Positions 1-7,293 of a DNA stretch of 64,000 nt are shown one piece after another; the first letter of the stretch is position 1; every line of letters begins with the position of its first letter. The position numbers and the translations under genes were made by a program. The stretch is taken from positions 62,001 through 126,000 of the forward strand of contig CAKTEM010000004.1 of the NCBI GenBank assembly GCA_934548045.1, read 5' to 3'. A model generated the notes under the pieces. It saw only the letters and a list, made by a program, of their open reading frames with translations. It was not told where the DNA came from and made no database searches. Source of the stretch: an uncultured Faecalibacterium sp. (GTDB lineage Bacteria; Bacillota; Clostridia; Oscillospirales; Ruminococcaceae).

Positions 1-47
1 TTTCTGTTTTTTAAGAGAAAACGAGAGCGAAATTGTGTGTTAAACGA

Positions 48-86
48 AACGACGCTGTGAGTCAGGAGGTGACCCACAGCGTCGTT
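48..86 (-). promoter_or_regulatory. 5'-leader hairpin with CCUCC apical loop
   Basis: Two perfectly complementary 12-base arms (48-59 and 75-86) enclose a second 4-bp stem (61-64 with 70-73) whose five-base loop reads CCTCC on the minus strand and GGAGG on the plus strand. On the minus strand it lies about 10 nt after the start site predicted from the promoter at 102-130, so it would be the first structure in a leftward transcript whose gene is outside the window. It could be a leader element or the seed loop of a small RNA; only a weak U-tract follows. Confidence 0.45.
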
Positions 87-101
87 GCTGTCTATGCGAT
101 G

Positions 102-130
102 ATTATAGCCCACAAGGGCCGAAAACGCAA
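102..130 (-). promoter_or_regulatory. Leftward sigma-A promoter
   Basis: On the minus strand TTGCGT (130-125) and a perfect TATAAT (107-102) are separated by 17 bases. The transcript would start near 95 and run out of the window. Nothing else was recognised in 1-233. Confidence 0.6.
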
Positions 131-233
131 TTGACAAAACTGACGATTTTGCCCGAACCCCGAATTGGATTTTTGGGGCAATCGCTCTTATCTGTGGGAG
201 ACCGGGGAGAAAAAGCTACATTAGTATGACTCT

Positions 234-1460
234 TTAGATGACCTGAAAGAGGAAGAACTTCAGGTAATTGGTCTCAGGTACACCCCACAGGATCGGGTGG
301 TCGGGTGCCTGCTGACGGACTTCGATCTGGCGAAGCTGACGGTGCGCATCCTTGGCCGCCGCGCGGAGCATCTTGATGAACAGCTCTTCGGTAGCAAAAT
401 GGGAGCAGCTGGCCGTTGCCAGATAGCCGCCGCGCGGCAGCAGTTTCATCGCGCGGTAATTGATCTCTTTGTAACCGCGCATTGCGTTCTCGACGGTACG
501 GCGCGCTTTGGTAAAGGCCGGTGGGTCGAGGATGATAAAATCGTAGGGATGGCCCTCTTTTTCCAGACGGGGCAGCAGCTCGAAGGTGTCCTCACAGAGG
601 AAATCCATGTTCGTCAGGCCGTTCCGCTCGGCGTTGCGCTGTGCCATTGCAATGGCTTCGGCACTGATATCAGTGGCGGTGACACGGGCTGCGCCGCCCT
701 TGGCCGCGTTCAGGGCAAAGCTTCCGGTGTGGGTGAAGCAGTCCAGCACGGTATGACCGGCGGCAATGCGAGCCACGGCCCGGCGATTGTACTTTTGGTC
801 GAGGAAGAAGCCGGTCTTCTGGCCGTTCTCGAAATCGACGTGGTAATAGACGCCGTTCTCGCAGATCTCGGTCTGGGAGGAGTCGGGATGGCTCTCACCG
901 GGCAGTTCGAACCAGCCTTTGTTCTGCTCGAGACCCTCTTTTGCGCGGAGAGCTTCGTCGTTCCGCTCATAGATGCCGTCGATGGTCTGGCCGTCGGCGC
1001 GCAGGACGTCCGCCAGAATCGGGAAGAGCATCGGCTTGAGCTTTTCCATGCCGACGCTGAGGGTCTGGGTGACGAGGATGTTGTTGAACCGGTCAACGGT
1101 CAGGCCCGGGAACTGGTCGGCCTCGCCGAAGATGACACGGCAGGCGGAGATGTCCGCAGGCTCAAGGACGGTCTTCCGGTACGCCCATGCGTATTCGACC
1201 CGGCGACGCCAGAACGCCTCATCAAAGGTGTCGTTGGCGTTCCGGGAGATGAGCCGCACCCGGATCTTGCTGTGGTGGGAGATGAAACCGGTGCCGAGAT
1301 AGGCTCCCTTGGTGCTGACGATATCGGCCAGCGTGCCGTTCTCGGGCTCTACCTCCGGGAAGGCGACGATGTCATTCTCGTACACCCACGGGTGACCGTT
1401 CACAAGGGATGCCTCGGCCTTTTTGTTGACCTGATAAATGGGATAACTGCGTTCTTTCAT
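234..1460 (-). CDS. Class I rRNA (cytosine-C5) methyltransferase, RlmI-like
   Basis: Predicted 408-residue SAM-dependent methyltransferase that modifies a cytosine of large-subunit rRNA. The N-terminal ~80 residues look like a PUA RNA-binding domain (LVNGHPWVYENDI region); the catalytic Rossmann domain follows, with the motif VLDCFTHTGSFALNAA, the DPPAFTK motif and the catalytic-cysteine motif TASCSHF near the C-terminus. Order and length match the RlmI/RlmK-type COG1092 family. I chose the ATG at 1460 because AGGAG lies seven bases upstream; an upstream in-frame ATG at 1496 has no such site and falls on the promoter. An extended -10 (TGC TATTAT at 1504-1499) overlaps the divergent promoter of the CYTH gene. 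The exact target base is not deducible. Confidence 0.88.
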   Translation of the reverse strand: MKERSYPIYQVNKKAEASLVNGHPWVYENDIVAFPEVEPENGTLADIVSTKGAYLGTGFISHHSKIRVRLISRNANDTFDEAFWRRRVEYAWAYRKTVLEPADISACRVIFGEADQFPGLTVDRFNNILVTQTLSVGMEKLKPMLFPILADVLRADGQTIDGIYERNDEALRAKEGLEQNKGWFELPGESHPDSSQTEICENGVYYHVDFENGQKTGFFLDQKYNRRAVARIAAGHTVLDCFTHTGSFALNAAKGGAARVTATDISAEAIAMAQRNAERNGLTNMDFLCEDTFELLPRLEKEGHPYDFIILDPPAFTKARRTVENAMRGYKEINYRAMKLLPRGGYLATASCSHFATEELFIKMLRAAAKDAHRQLRQIEVRQQAPDHPILWGVPETNYLKFFLFQVI

Positions 1461-1557
1461 ACTTCGCTCCTGACTGTGTTGCAAAAAACTTCCCATTTAT
1501 AATAGCATAAAAGTGTGCTAGAATAAATAAAAATCTGAACGAAACGAGGAAAAAGCA

Positions 1558-2064
1558 ATGGAAATCGAGCGCAAGTGGATGGTGAACGGCTGGCCGGAGG
1601 GGGAAAAGTGGCCCGAAATGCCCCTGAAAGAGGAATTCGCGATGCGGCAGGGGTATATCAGTGTCCACCCGACCGTCCGCATCCGGGAAGAGGCACTGAA
1701 GGGCGGACGCACCGCCTATATCCTCTGCTTTAAGTCGGGCGGCGGCCTTGCCCGGGAGGAGATCGAACGAGAGATCGACAAGGAGCTGTTCACTGACCTT
1801 GAGACCAAGATCATCGGCAAGCCGCTCATCGGGAAGATCCGCCGGAGCTATCTTCTGCCGGACGGCTTTGTGCTGGAAGTGAACCATGTGGACGAAGGCC
1901 AGCCCACTGAGTTCTGGTATGCCGAGGTCGAGTATTCGACCATCGAGCAGGCGAAGGCATGGAAACCGGCATCTGTCGGCCTTGCGGAGTACCTGAATAA
2001 CGAAGTCACCGACCAGCCCGGCCAGAGCATGGGTGCATACTGGGAGCAGACCCGGAACGGCTGA
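1558..2064 (+). CDS. CYTH domain protein (triphosphatase-like)
   Basis: 168-residue CYTH/triphosphate tunnel protein. The signature EIERKW at residues 2-7 is the ExExK motif that binds triphosphate and metal in this superfamily, and alternating charged strands (RIREE, FKSGGG, EREID, RRSYL, EVNHVD, AEVEY) fit the eight-stranded tunnel. Family members hydrolyse inorganic or organic triphosphates; a class IV adenylate cyclase role is less likely for a single-domain protein of this size but cannot be excluded. GAGGAAAAAGCA precedes the ATG. Divergent from the rRNA methyltransferase, with an extended -10 (TGC TAGAAT, 1519-1524) upstream. The rhomboid gene follows under its own promoter. Confidence 0.8.
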   Translation: MEIERKWMVNGWPEGEKWPEMPLKEEFAMRQGYISVHPTVRIREEALKGGRTAYILCFKSGGGLAREEIEREIDKELFTDLETKIIGKPLIGKIRRSYLLPDGFVLEVNHVDEGQPTEFWYAEVEYSTIEQAKAWKPASVGLAEYLNNEVTDQPGQSMGAYWEQTRNG

Positions 2065-2069
2065 ACTGC

Positions 2070-2098
2070 TGGAAAACCGGACTTCAGTGTGGTACAAT
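2070..2098 (+). promoter_or_regulatory. Promoter for rhomboid gene
   Basis: TGGAAA (2070-2075), 17-base spacer, TACAAT (2093-2098) preceded by TGG, so an extended -10. Transcription would start near 2105. Confidence 0.4.
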
Positions 2099-2173
2099 AA
2101 ACAGAAACGCTGCTGGTCCGGGAACTCCGGGCTGTGAAAGGATGGAACACTTACGAAACGGTCGAAACTGAGC

Positions 2174-2833
2174 TTGCAGCTCCAATACAACGCCCCTGTC
2201 ACATTGACGTTTTTCCTGCTCTGCCTGCTGGTCCTGTTTCTGGGTCAGTGGACGAAGGGCTGGACGACGATGCACCTGTTCTGTGTCTATCGCTCGTCGC
2301 TGAAAGACCCACTTTTCTATGTCCGGCTCTTCGGGCATGTACTGGGCCACGCAAGCTGGGATCACTTCTTGAACAATATGCTCCTCTTCCTTGTCATCGG
2401 CCCACCGATGGAAGAAAAGTACGGCAGTCTGACCCTGCTCAAGGGGATGGTCTTCACGGCGGTCATCTCGGGCATTTTGCAATGTCTGCTCTTCCCACGC
2501 ACGGCTCTGCTGGGTGCGTCGGGCATCGTGTTCATGCTCATCATGCTGGCGTCGCTGTCCGGCTTCTCGGGCGGCATCCCGGTGACGATGCTTCTGGTCG
2601 CGGCCCTCTACCTCGGCCAGCAGGTCTATGATATCATTTTTGTGCATGACAACGTGGCAAACTTTATGCACATCGTGGGCGGCGTCTGCGGTACGGTGTT
2701 CGGCTATGTGAATATGAATCCTCGCCGGAAGCGCAGGAAGCCGAAAGAATCCAAAGAGCCGCCGAAACCCAAAGGCCGCTCGTCAGTTTCCCGGACTGCC
2801 GCAAAAATCGGCAGTAAGATGATTCCAAAATAA
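2174..2833 (+). CDS. Rhomboid family intramembrane serine protease
   Basis: About 219 residues with six hydrophobic segments. The catalytic pair is visible: serine in LLGASGIVFM (GxSG motif) and histidine in NFMHIVGG in a later membrane segment; HASWDHFLNNMLLF is the typical HxxxxHxxxN helix. The C-terminal ~45 residues are Lys/Pro-rich and cytosolic. Members cleave single-pass membrane proteins within the bilayer. The start is unclear. The frame opens at 2138, contains no ATG or GTG before the first membrane helix, and the given TTG at 2174 has no ribosome binding site. AAAGGA at 2137-2142 is correctly spaced for an in-frame ACG at 2153 (peptide TKRSKLSLQLQYN). An ATG at 2142 lies in another frame that soon stops. 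Confidence 0.82.
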   Translation: MQLQYNAPVTLTFFLLCLLVLFLGQWTKGWTTMHLFCVYRSSLKDPLFYVRLFGHVLGHASWDHFLNNMLLFLVIGPPMEEKYGSLTLLKGMVFTAVISGILQCLLFPRTALLGASGIVFMLIMLASLSGFSGGIPVTMLLVAALYLGQQVYDIIFVHDNVANFMHIVGGVCGTVFGYVNMNPRRKRRKPKESKEPPKPKGRSSVSRTAAKIGSKMIPK

Positions 2834-2837
2834 ATAG

Positions 2838-3043
2838 AAAGGCTGTTGTAATACTCCTTCCGTCATCGCTGACGCGATGCCACCCGTCCTCCCTTTGTCT
2901 CTTCGAGACATCTCCCTCCGGCCGGAGGGAATCTTTCTCTCAGAGGGAGGCTTTTACAGCTCATCGTTACGCCAAGGCCCCATCTCCGAGGGGGCTGGCA
3001 CAGCGGAGCTGTGACTGGGGGAGTGTCTACAACAGCCTTTTTT
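2838..3043 (+). terminator. Rhomboid terminator interrupted by a repeat
   Basis: The arms AAAGGCTGTTGTA (2838-2850) and its exact complement TACAACAGCCTTT (3028-3040) are followed by further T residues. They would form an intrinsic terminator, but their loop contains the 172-base repeat copy R1. Confidence 0.55.
2853..3024 (+). repeat. Modular palindromic repeat, copy R1 (long form)
   Basis: Non-coding element bounded by ACTCC...GGAGT inverted ends, with internal hairpins around TCTCTTCGAGA and CTCCGGCCGGAG and a final GGGGCTGG..GACTGGGGG block. It closely matches R7 (57592-57741) and shares its middle module with R2. The ~250 bases between the rhomboid and ZIP genes contain nothing else. 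Confidence 0.8.
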
Positions 3044-3093
3044 GCACCCTTTTCTCCATTTCTGCATACATCAGCAGGAAGGGGGAATGGGAA

Positions 3094-3855
3094 ATGAATT
3101 CGATTGGATTTGTACTGGTGCTGCTGCTTTTACCTGCGGCCTGCACCACATTGGGGGCGTCCGGTGTGTTTTTACTCCGGCGTCCACAGGAGCCGAGGAC
3201 CCAGCGGATGCTCAACGGGATGGCGGCTGGCATCATGCTGGCGGCAAGCGTCTGGAGCCTGCTTCTGCCGGCCATTGAACGTGCCGGGCGTGGAACTCTG
3301 CCTGCGTGGCTCGCGCCATCGCTGGGGCTGGTATTGGGAGCGGTCGGTCTGCTCCGCATCGAAAAAGTCTCCGGGAAGCTTCTGACTTCTGGAACTGGTA
3401 AAGCAGGGAAGAGTTTTCGGATGGTGCTTGCGGTGACGCTCCACAACCTGCCCGAGGGAATGGTCGTTGGGCTTGCTGCGGCTCTTGCCCTGCGTGAAGA
3501 GCCGGACGCTGTGAGCGGTGCGCTGGCACTGGCGTTTGGCATCGGCTTGCAGAACATTCCGGAAGGTGCCGCCGTCAGCCTGCCCTTATTGCAGGCCGGG
3601 AAGAGCCGGAAATATGCTTTTGCCATCGGCGCGGCGTCCGGGTTCATCGAGCCGCTGGGCGCGTTGGCGGCCATGCTGCTGGCCGGGTGGGTCACGGCGA
3701 TCCTGCCGTGGTTAATGAGCGCAGCCGCCGGGTGCATGGTCTGCGTGACCGCCGCCGAGATGATTCCCGAGGCGGTCGAGCCGGACGAATCCGCCGGGGT
3801 CATCAGCGTCGTGGTGGGGTTTGCCCTCATGATGGCCCTCGACGTGGCACTTTAG
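3094..3855 (+). CDS. ZIP family divalent metal transporter
   Basis: 253-residue polytopic membrane protein with about eight hydrophobic segments. The ZIP metal-site helices are clear: HNLPEGMVVG near residue 111 and QNIPEGAAVS near 151, with the conserved His, Asn, Pro, Glu and Gly. Relatives import zinc, iron or manganese down a gradient; the substrate cannot be told from sequence. Translation starts at the ATG preceded by AAGGGGGAATGGGAA. It stands alone. Its 3' end overlaps by 4 bases the stop of a convergent small ORF. Confidence 0.87.
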   Translation: MNSIGFVLVLLLLPAACTTLGASGVFLLRRPQEPRTQRMLNGMAAGIMLAASVWSLLLPAIERAGRGTLPAWLAPSLGLVLGAVGLLRIEKVSGKLLTSGTGKAGKSFRMVLAVTLHNLPEGMVVGLAAALALREEPDAVSGALALAFGIGLQNIPEGAAVSLPLLQAGKSRKYAFAIGAASGFIEPLGALAAMLLAGWVTAILPWLMSAAAGCMVCVTAAEMIPEAVEPDESAGVISVVVGFALMMALDVAL

Positions 3856-4001
3856 TAGCCGGTCAGAGCGCGGCGAGCATGGAGCAGGCCGTCCAGAAGT
3901 TCCATGTAAAGCTCAAAGAAAGCAGGTGTCTCTTCGTGGCAGAGAAGTTGTACCAGATTTTCAATAAAGAGATTCAAAACCAGCAGTTTTACAGATAACA
4001 T
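3852..4001 (-). CDS. Small hypothetical protein (49 aa)
   Basis: A short minus-strand reading frame of 49 codons begins with ATG at 4001, preceded nine bases upstream by a strong GGAGG (4015-4011). The product starts MLSVKLLVLNLFIENLVQLL, is Leu-rich and probably helical at the N-terminus, with an acidic middle and a basic end (ARRALTGY). It lies between the convergent ZIP gene and the divergent AraC gene and overlaps the ZIP stop by four bases. No family was recognised. The strong ribosome binding site is the main reason to call it; no clear promoter was found. Confidence 0.5.
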   Translation of the reverse strand: MLSVKLLVLNLFIENLVQLLCHEETPAFFELYMELLDGLLHARRALTGY

Positions 4002-4050
4002 GAGCGTGTTCCTCCGTAGAAAATAGAAAAAGTTATCGTTTTGACTGGTC

Positions 4051-4079
4051 TTGCAAGAACCTTATTACAATGCTATTAT
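4051..4079 (+). promoter_or_regulatory. Promoter of AraC-type regulator
   Basis: TTGCAA (4051-4056) and TATTAT (4074-4079) with a 17-base spacer. Transcription would start near 4086, giving a leader of about 50 nt. Confidence 0.6.
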
Positions 4080-4138
4080 ATAACCAAACAGAGAAACCTG
4101 TTAGGACAAAATACTTGAATCAATAGGAAAAAATCGTC

Positions 4139-5050
4139 ATGGCAGATGAACATGGAGTATGGTGCAATGTCGTTGCGCCGGACGGAAGAGAGCTGGTAAC
4201 GATCGGCACGCCGGAATTTCCGGCGCAGCTGTGGGGTGCGTGGAACAATGGCAGCAAAGTTAACAAGATCGCGTGGCACTGGCACGAGGAACTGGAACTG
4301 AACCGGGTCACGGATGGTGTGGAGATGGTGGCGGTGGACGGAAAGACCTTCCGTCTCGAACCGGGGCAGGGCGTTTTTGTCAACACCGGTGTTATGCACG
4401 GCTCCGACCCAGCGCAGGGCTGCACGGAGTTCCGGCACGATTCGCTGGTGTTTCATCCCTCACTGGTGGGCGGTGCATCGGGAAGCATCTTCTGGCAAAA
4501 ATATCTGGCCCCTGTCCTCAACGCGCCGGAGTGCCGCTGTGTGCCGCTTTTGGGCGAGACAGAGTGGGAACGGGAAATTTTAGCGCAGATAAAATACATC
4601 GCTGAGATATGGACACAGAAGGGCTACGAGTTCGAGGTGCGGACAGCACTTTCCAAAGTGGTCTTTCTCCTGCTTGAAAACTGCGTCCATCACATCAAGG
4701 CTCCCTCGGAACGGGAACTGCGTGACGCCGAGCGCATCAAGCAGATGCTGGATTACATCCGCACCCATCGGCCGGAGCCCATCACGACCGAGGAAATCGC
4801 GGCGAGTGCGAACATCAGCGTCAGCGAGTGTCTGCGGTGCTTCCGCCGGATGATGAACTTGACCCCAAAAGAATATCTGCGCCAGCACCGTATCCGCCAT
4901 GCGGTACAGCTGCTGACGCAGACTGACTGGAATATTACCCGTATCGGAATTGAATGTGGGTTCGAGGATATGAGCTACTTTGCCCGGGTGTTCCGGGCGG
5001 AAAAGGGTTGCACCCCGACCGAATACCGCGCTCAGCTGAAAGCAGAATGA
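4139..5050 (+). CDS. AraC family transcriptional regulator
   Basis: 303 residues. The N-terminal half is a cupin-like sensor domain: WHWHEELELNRV, a glycine-rich turn and GVMHGSDP are typical of the AraC ligand-binding barrel. The C-terminal ~100 residues carry two helix-turn-helix motifs (TEEIAASANISVSECLRCFR and the ITRIGIECGFEDMSYFARVF consensus). Family members activate sugar or stress genes on ligand binding. ATG with AGGA about 10 bases upstream. It faces the MscS gene, whose stop lies two bases beyond its own, so there is no obvious operon partner and its targets are unknown. Confidence 0.88.
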   Translation: MADEHGVWCNVVAPDGRELVTIGTPEFPAQLWGAWNNGSKVNKIAWHWHEELELNRVTDGVEMVAVDGKTFRLEPGQGVFVNTGVMHGSDPAQGCTEFRHDSLVFHPSLVGGASGSIFWQKYLAPVLNAPECRCVPLLGETEWEREILAQIKYIAEIWTQKGYEFEVRTALSKVVFLLLENCVHHIKAPSERELRDAERIKQMLDYIRTHRPEPITTEEIAASANISVSECLRCFRRMMNLTPKEYLRQHRIRHAVQLLTQTDWNITRIGIECGFEDMSYFARVFRAEKGCTPTEYRAQLKAE

Positions 5051-5052
5051 GA

Positions 5053-6138
5053 TCACTTTGCCAGATAGACCGTTGTGGACGGGAACGCAAACTCCACGCC
5101 GTCCTTCTTCATGATGTCCATGATGGAGAGGTTCAGGTCGTTCTGCATCTGCATAAAGGTGTCATACGAGTTGGTGCGGACGTAGGCAGAGACCAGCAGG
5201 TTGATGCTGGAATCGCCGAAGCCGGTCAGCTTGACGAACGCCGTCTCCGGGTGGGTGTAAGGGCTGGCTTTCAGCATGGCGGTGATGTCGGCCATCAGCT
5301 TTTCGATCTGGGGCCGGGTGGTGTCGTAAGTAACGCCCAGCGTGAACCGGTACAGACGGCGGTCGCGCAGGGTGACGTTGTTGATGGTGGCACTGCTGAC
5401 CGTGCTGTTGGTCAGGACATAGATGGACTTGTCCAGTCCGCAGACCTTGGTGGAGCGGAAGTTGATGTCGACCACTTCGCCCTCCACGTCGCCGACCTTG
5501 ATCCAGTCGCCGATGGAGAAGGGCCGGTCGAGGATGATGACAACGCCGCTGAAGAAATTCTTGGCGATGTCCTGCGCCGCCAGAGAGATCGTCAGACCGA
5601 CAAGACCGGCACTGGCGACGACGCTGCCGATGGGCAGGCCGCTCTCCTGTGCGATGGTCGCGCCGCCCAGAACGACGACAACGACCTTGTATACCTTGTC
5701 CATCAGGGTGTTGAGGGTGCGGTTGGTGCGGACTTCCTCGCCGCAGGATGCCAGCAGCAGTCCGGTAAGGTCCGACGCATGGTAGAAGCCCTGACCGATG
5801 AGGAAGGTCATTGCGACCTGATAGATCATCGTGAGGAGCTTCGGGATACCGGCACCCAGACCAGCCGACCACGGCAGGCTGTGGAGCGCGAAATACAGGC
5901 CCGTGACCCATGCCATCCGCTCTGCCGGGCGCACAAAGCTGCGCAGAAGAATGATGGTGGGCGGCAGACGCCATGTGTGGGAGAGCAGTTTGGGGAACAG
6001 CTTGCTGTGCAGCCAGCGGCTGACGATCCAGCCGATAACGAAGAGAGCAAGGGCGCAGACGCACCGCGCGCCGAACGCCGGCCAGCCCTCCAGCAGGAGC
6101 GGCCCCAGCTCAAAGCCTAAAGTTTTAATGGAAAAAAT
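5053..6138 (-). CDS. MscS-type mechanosensitive channel (ATT start)
   Basis: About 361 residues. Four or five N-terminal membrane helices lead into the MscS core: the pore-lining helix region ASAGLVGLTISLAAQDIAKN, then FSGVVIILDRPFSIGDWIKV and a beta domain with GEVVDINFRSTKV. These proteins release solutes on hypo-osmotic shock. The frame extends upstream to a GTG at 6183, but that codon overlaps the -10 of a good promoter (6172-6200), so it cannot be translated from that promoter. AGGAGG at 6152-6147 is eight bases upstream of an in-frame ATT at 6138, which I take as the start; no ATG, GTG or TTG lies nearby downstream. The alternative is an upstream promoter that includes the GTG. Confidence 0.82.
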   Translation of the reverse strand: MFSIKTLGFELGPLLLEGWPAFGARCVCALALFVIGWIVSRWLHSKLFPKLLSHTWRLPPTIILLRSFVRPAERMAWVTGLYFALHSLPWSAGLGAGIPKLLTMIYQVAMTFLIGQGFYHASDLTGLLLASCGEEVRTNRTLNTLMDKVYKVVVVVLGGATIAQESGLPIGSVVASAGLVGLTISLAAQDIAKNFFSGVVIILDRPFSIGDWIKVGDVEGEVVDINFRSTKVCGLDKSIYVLTNSTVSSATINNVTLRDRRLYRFTLGVTYDTTRPQIEKLMADITAMLKASPYTHPETAFVKLTGFGDSSINLLVSAYVRTNSYDTFMQMQNDLNLSIMDIMKKDGVEFAFPSTTVYLAK

Positions 6139-6171
6139 AGTGATCGCCTCCTGAATTTTTGCAATGCTTTT

Positions 6172-6200
6172 ATAGTAGCACAAAAGCCGCTCGAGGGCAA
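6172..6200 (-). promoter_or_regulatory. Promoter of mscS
   Basis: Minus strand TTGCCC (6200-6195), 17 bases, TACTAT (6177-6172). The predicted start near 6165 gives a short leader that contains AGGAGG. Confidence 0.55.
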
Positions 6201-6226
6201 GGCGACAAAAAATCTGAAAATACCTC

Positions 6227-6255
6227 TTGATTTTTTCGATCAGTCAGGCTATACT
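6227..6255 (+). promoter_or_regulatory. Promoter of ribU riboswitch transcript
   Basis: TTGATT (6227-6232), 17-base spacer, TATACT (6250-6255), just upstream of the FMN aptamer. The stretch 6139-6546 without a gene holds this promoter, the mscS promoter, the aptamer and its terminator. Confidence 0.7.
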
Positions 6256-6269
6256 ATCCGCAGAAAGTT

Positions 6270-6382
6270 CGTTTCAGGGCGGGGTGAGATTCCCCACTGG
6301 CGGTACAGCCCGCGACCACTCCCAAAGAGTGCTGACTCGGTGAGACTCCGAGGCCAACGGTATAGTCCGGATGCAAGAAACG
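6270..6382 (+). promoter_or_regulatory. FMN riboswitch (RFN element)
   Basis: The canonical RFN element: P1 arms CGTTTC (6270-6275) and GAAACG (6377-6382), the conserved core CAGGGCGGGGTGAGATTCCC, GGCGGTACAGCCCGCGA, a variable arm, and TATAGTCCGGATG. It binds FMN and lowers expression of riboflavin uptake when flavin is plentiful. The terminator at 6405-6465 is the likely expression platform, and ribU follows. Confidence 0.95.
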
Positions 6383-6404
6383 GCAGACAAATTTTGATTG
6401 TCTA

Positions 6405-6465
6405 CGCGCCCTGTTGCAGCGTATCCAGCTTTTGGGTATTGCTGGCGGCAGGGTGCGTTTTTGTT
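6405..6465 (+). terminator. FMN riboswitch terminator
   Basis: GCGCCCTG pairs with CAGGGTGC across a structured loop, followed by GTTTTTG. It sits between aptamer and ribU as expected for FMN-dependent attenuation. Confidence 0.7.
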
Positions 6466-6546
6466 TGTCTTCCCGGTTCCCATCGGTTGCGAAAAGAGCT
6501 TTCCAATCTATTTTTGAATGGGGCTTTCTGCCCCGGGAGGATAACC

Positions 6547-7146
6547 ATGAAAAAGAATACGACCCATAATCTGACCGTTGCCGCCATGCTGAGCGCGGTG
6601 GCTTTCATCCTGATGTTCATCGAGTTCCCGATCCCGATGCTCATCCCGTCCTTCGTCAAGATGGACTTCTCCGACCTGCCGGCTCTGCTGGGCGCATTTG
6701 CCCTCGGCCCGGTGTATGGCGCGGTCATCAGCTTCATGAAGAACCTGCTCCATATCATCATCAAAGGCACTTCTACTGCCTGTGTCGGTGAGTTGTGCAA
6801 CTTTATGCTGGGCGCAGTCTTCTCTGTGATCTCTGGTCTCATCTATAAGCACCACAAGAGCCGCAAGACTGCCATCATCGGTGCCATCGCAGGCGCAGTG
6901 GCAATGGCCGTGTTCAGCGTGCCGTCCAACTACTTCATCACCTACCCGGCCTATGTGACCTTTTACCACATGCCGCTTGAAGCCATCCTCGGCATGTATC
7001 AGGCCATCCTGCCTTCCGCAGACAGCCTTATCAAGTGCCTTGTCATCTTCAATATGCCCTTCACGCTGGTAAAGGGTCTGATCGACGCGCTGCTCTGCAT
7101 GTTGATCTATAAGCCGCTGTCGCCCATCCTGCATGGCCGGAAGTAA
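6547..7146 (+). CDS. ribU: Riboflavin ECF transporter S component RibU
   Basis: 199-residue membrane protein with about six helices. The region FIEFPIPMLIPSFVKMDFSD followed by LPALLGAFALGPVYGAVISF is the typical RibU signature, and ICF/ECF partners are encoded elsewhere. It binds riboflavin outside the cell and docks onto a shared EcfA-A'-T module. GGGAGGATAACC precedes the ATG. Its position directly behind an FMN riboswitch confirms the flavin assignment. A frame-extended start inside the riboswitch is not credible. The transcript ends at a 44-base palindrome. Confidence 0.93.
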   Translation: MKKNTTHNLTVAAMLSAVAFILMFIEFPIPMLIPSFVKMDFSDLPALLGAFALGPVYGAVISFMKNLLHIIIKGTSTACVGELCNFMLGAVFSVISGLIYKHHKSRKTAIIGAIAGAVAMAVFSVPSNYFITYPAYVTFYHMPLEAILGMYQAILPSADSLIKCLVIFNMPFTLVKGLIDALLCMLIYKPLSPILHGRK

Positions 7147-7168
7147 TATAATACATTATAATAGAATA

Positions 7169-7212
7169 ATAGAAGAATGACTCTCGCCGCGCGGCGAGAG
7201 TCATTCTTCTAT
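7169..7212. terminator. 44-bp perfect palindrome downstream of ribU
   Basis: Every base of 7169-7190 is complementary to 7191-7212 with no spacer; the centre is CCGCGCGG. A hairpin with a GC-rich upper stem would terminate ribU transcription, although the downstream T residues are interrupted. Perfect uninterrupted symmetry is unusual. Confidence 0.65.
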
Positions 7213-7293
7213 ATTGATTTTTCCACCGGAGCGTGATACACTTTTCCCATACCCTGAGCAAAAGATAATACGATTGAAAGAGGAATTGGAAAT

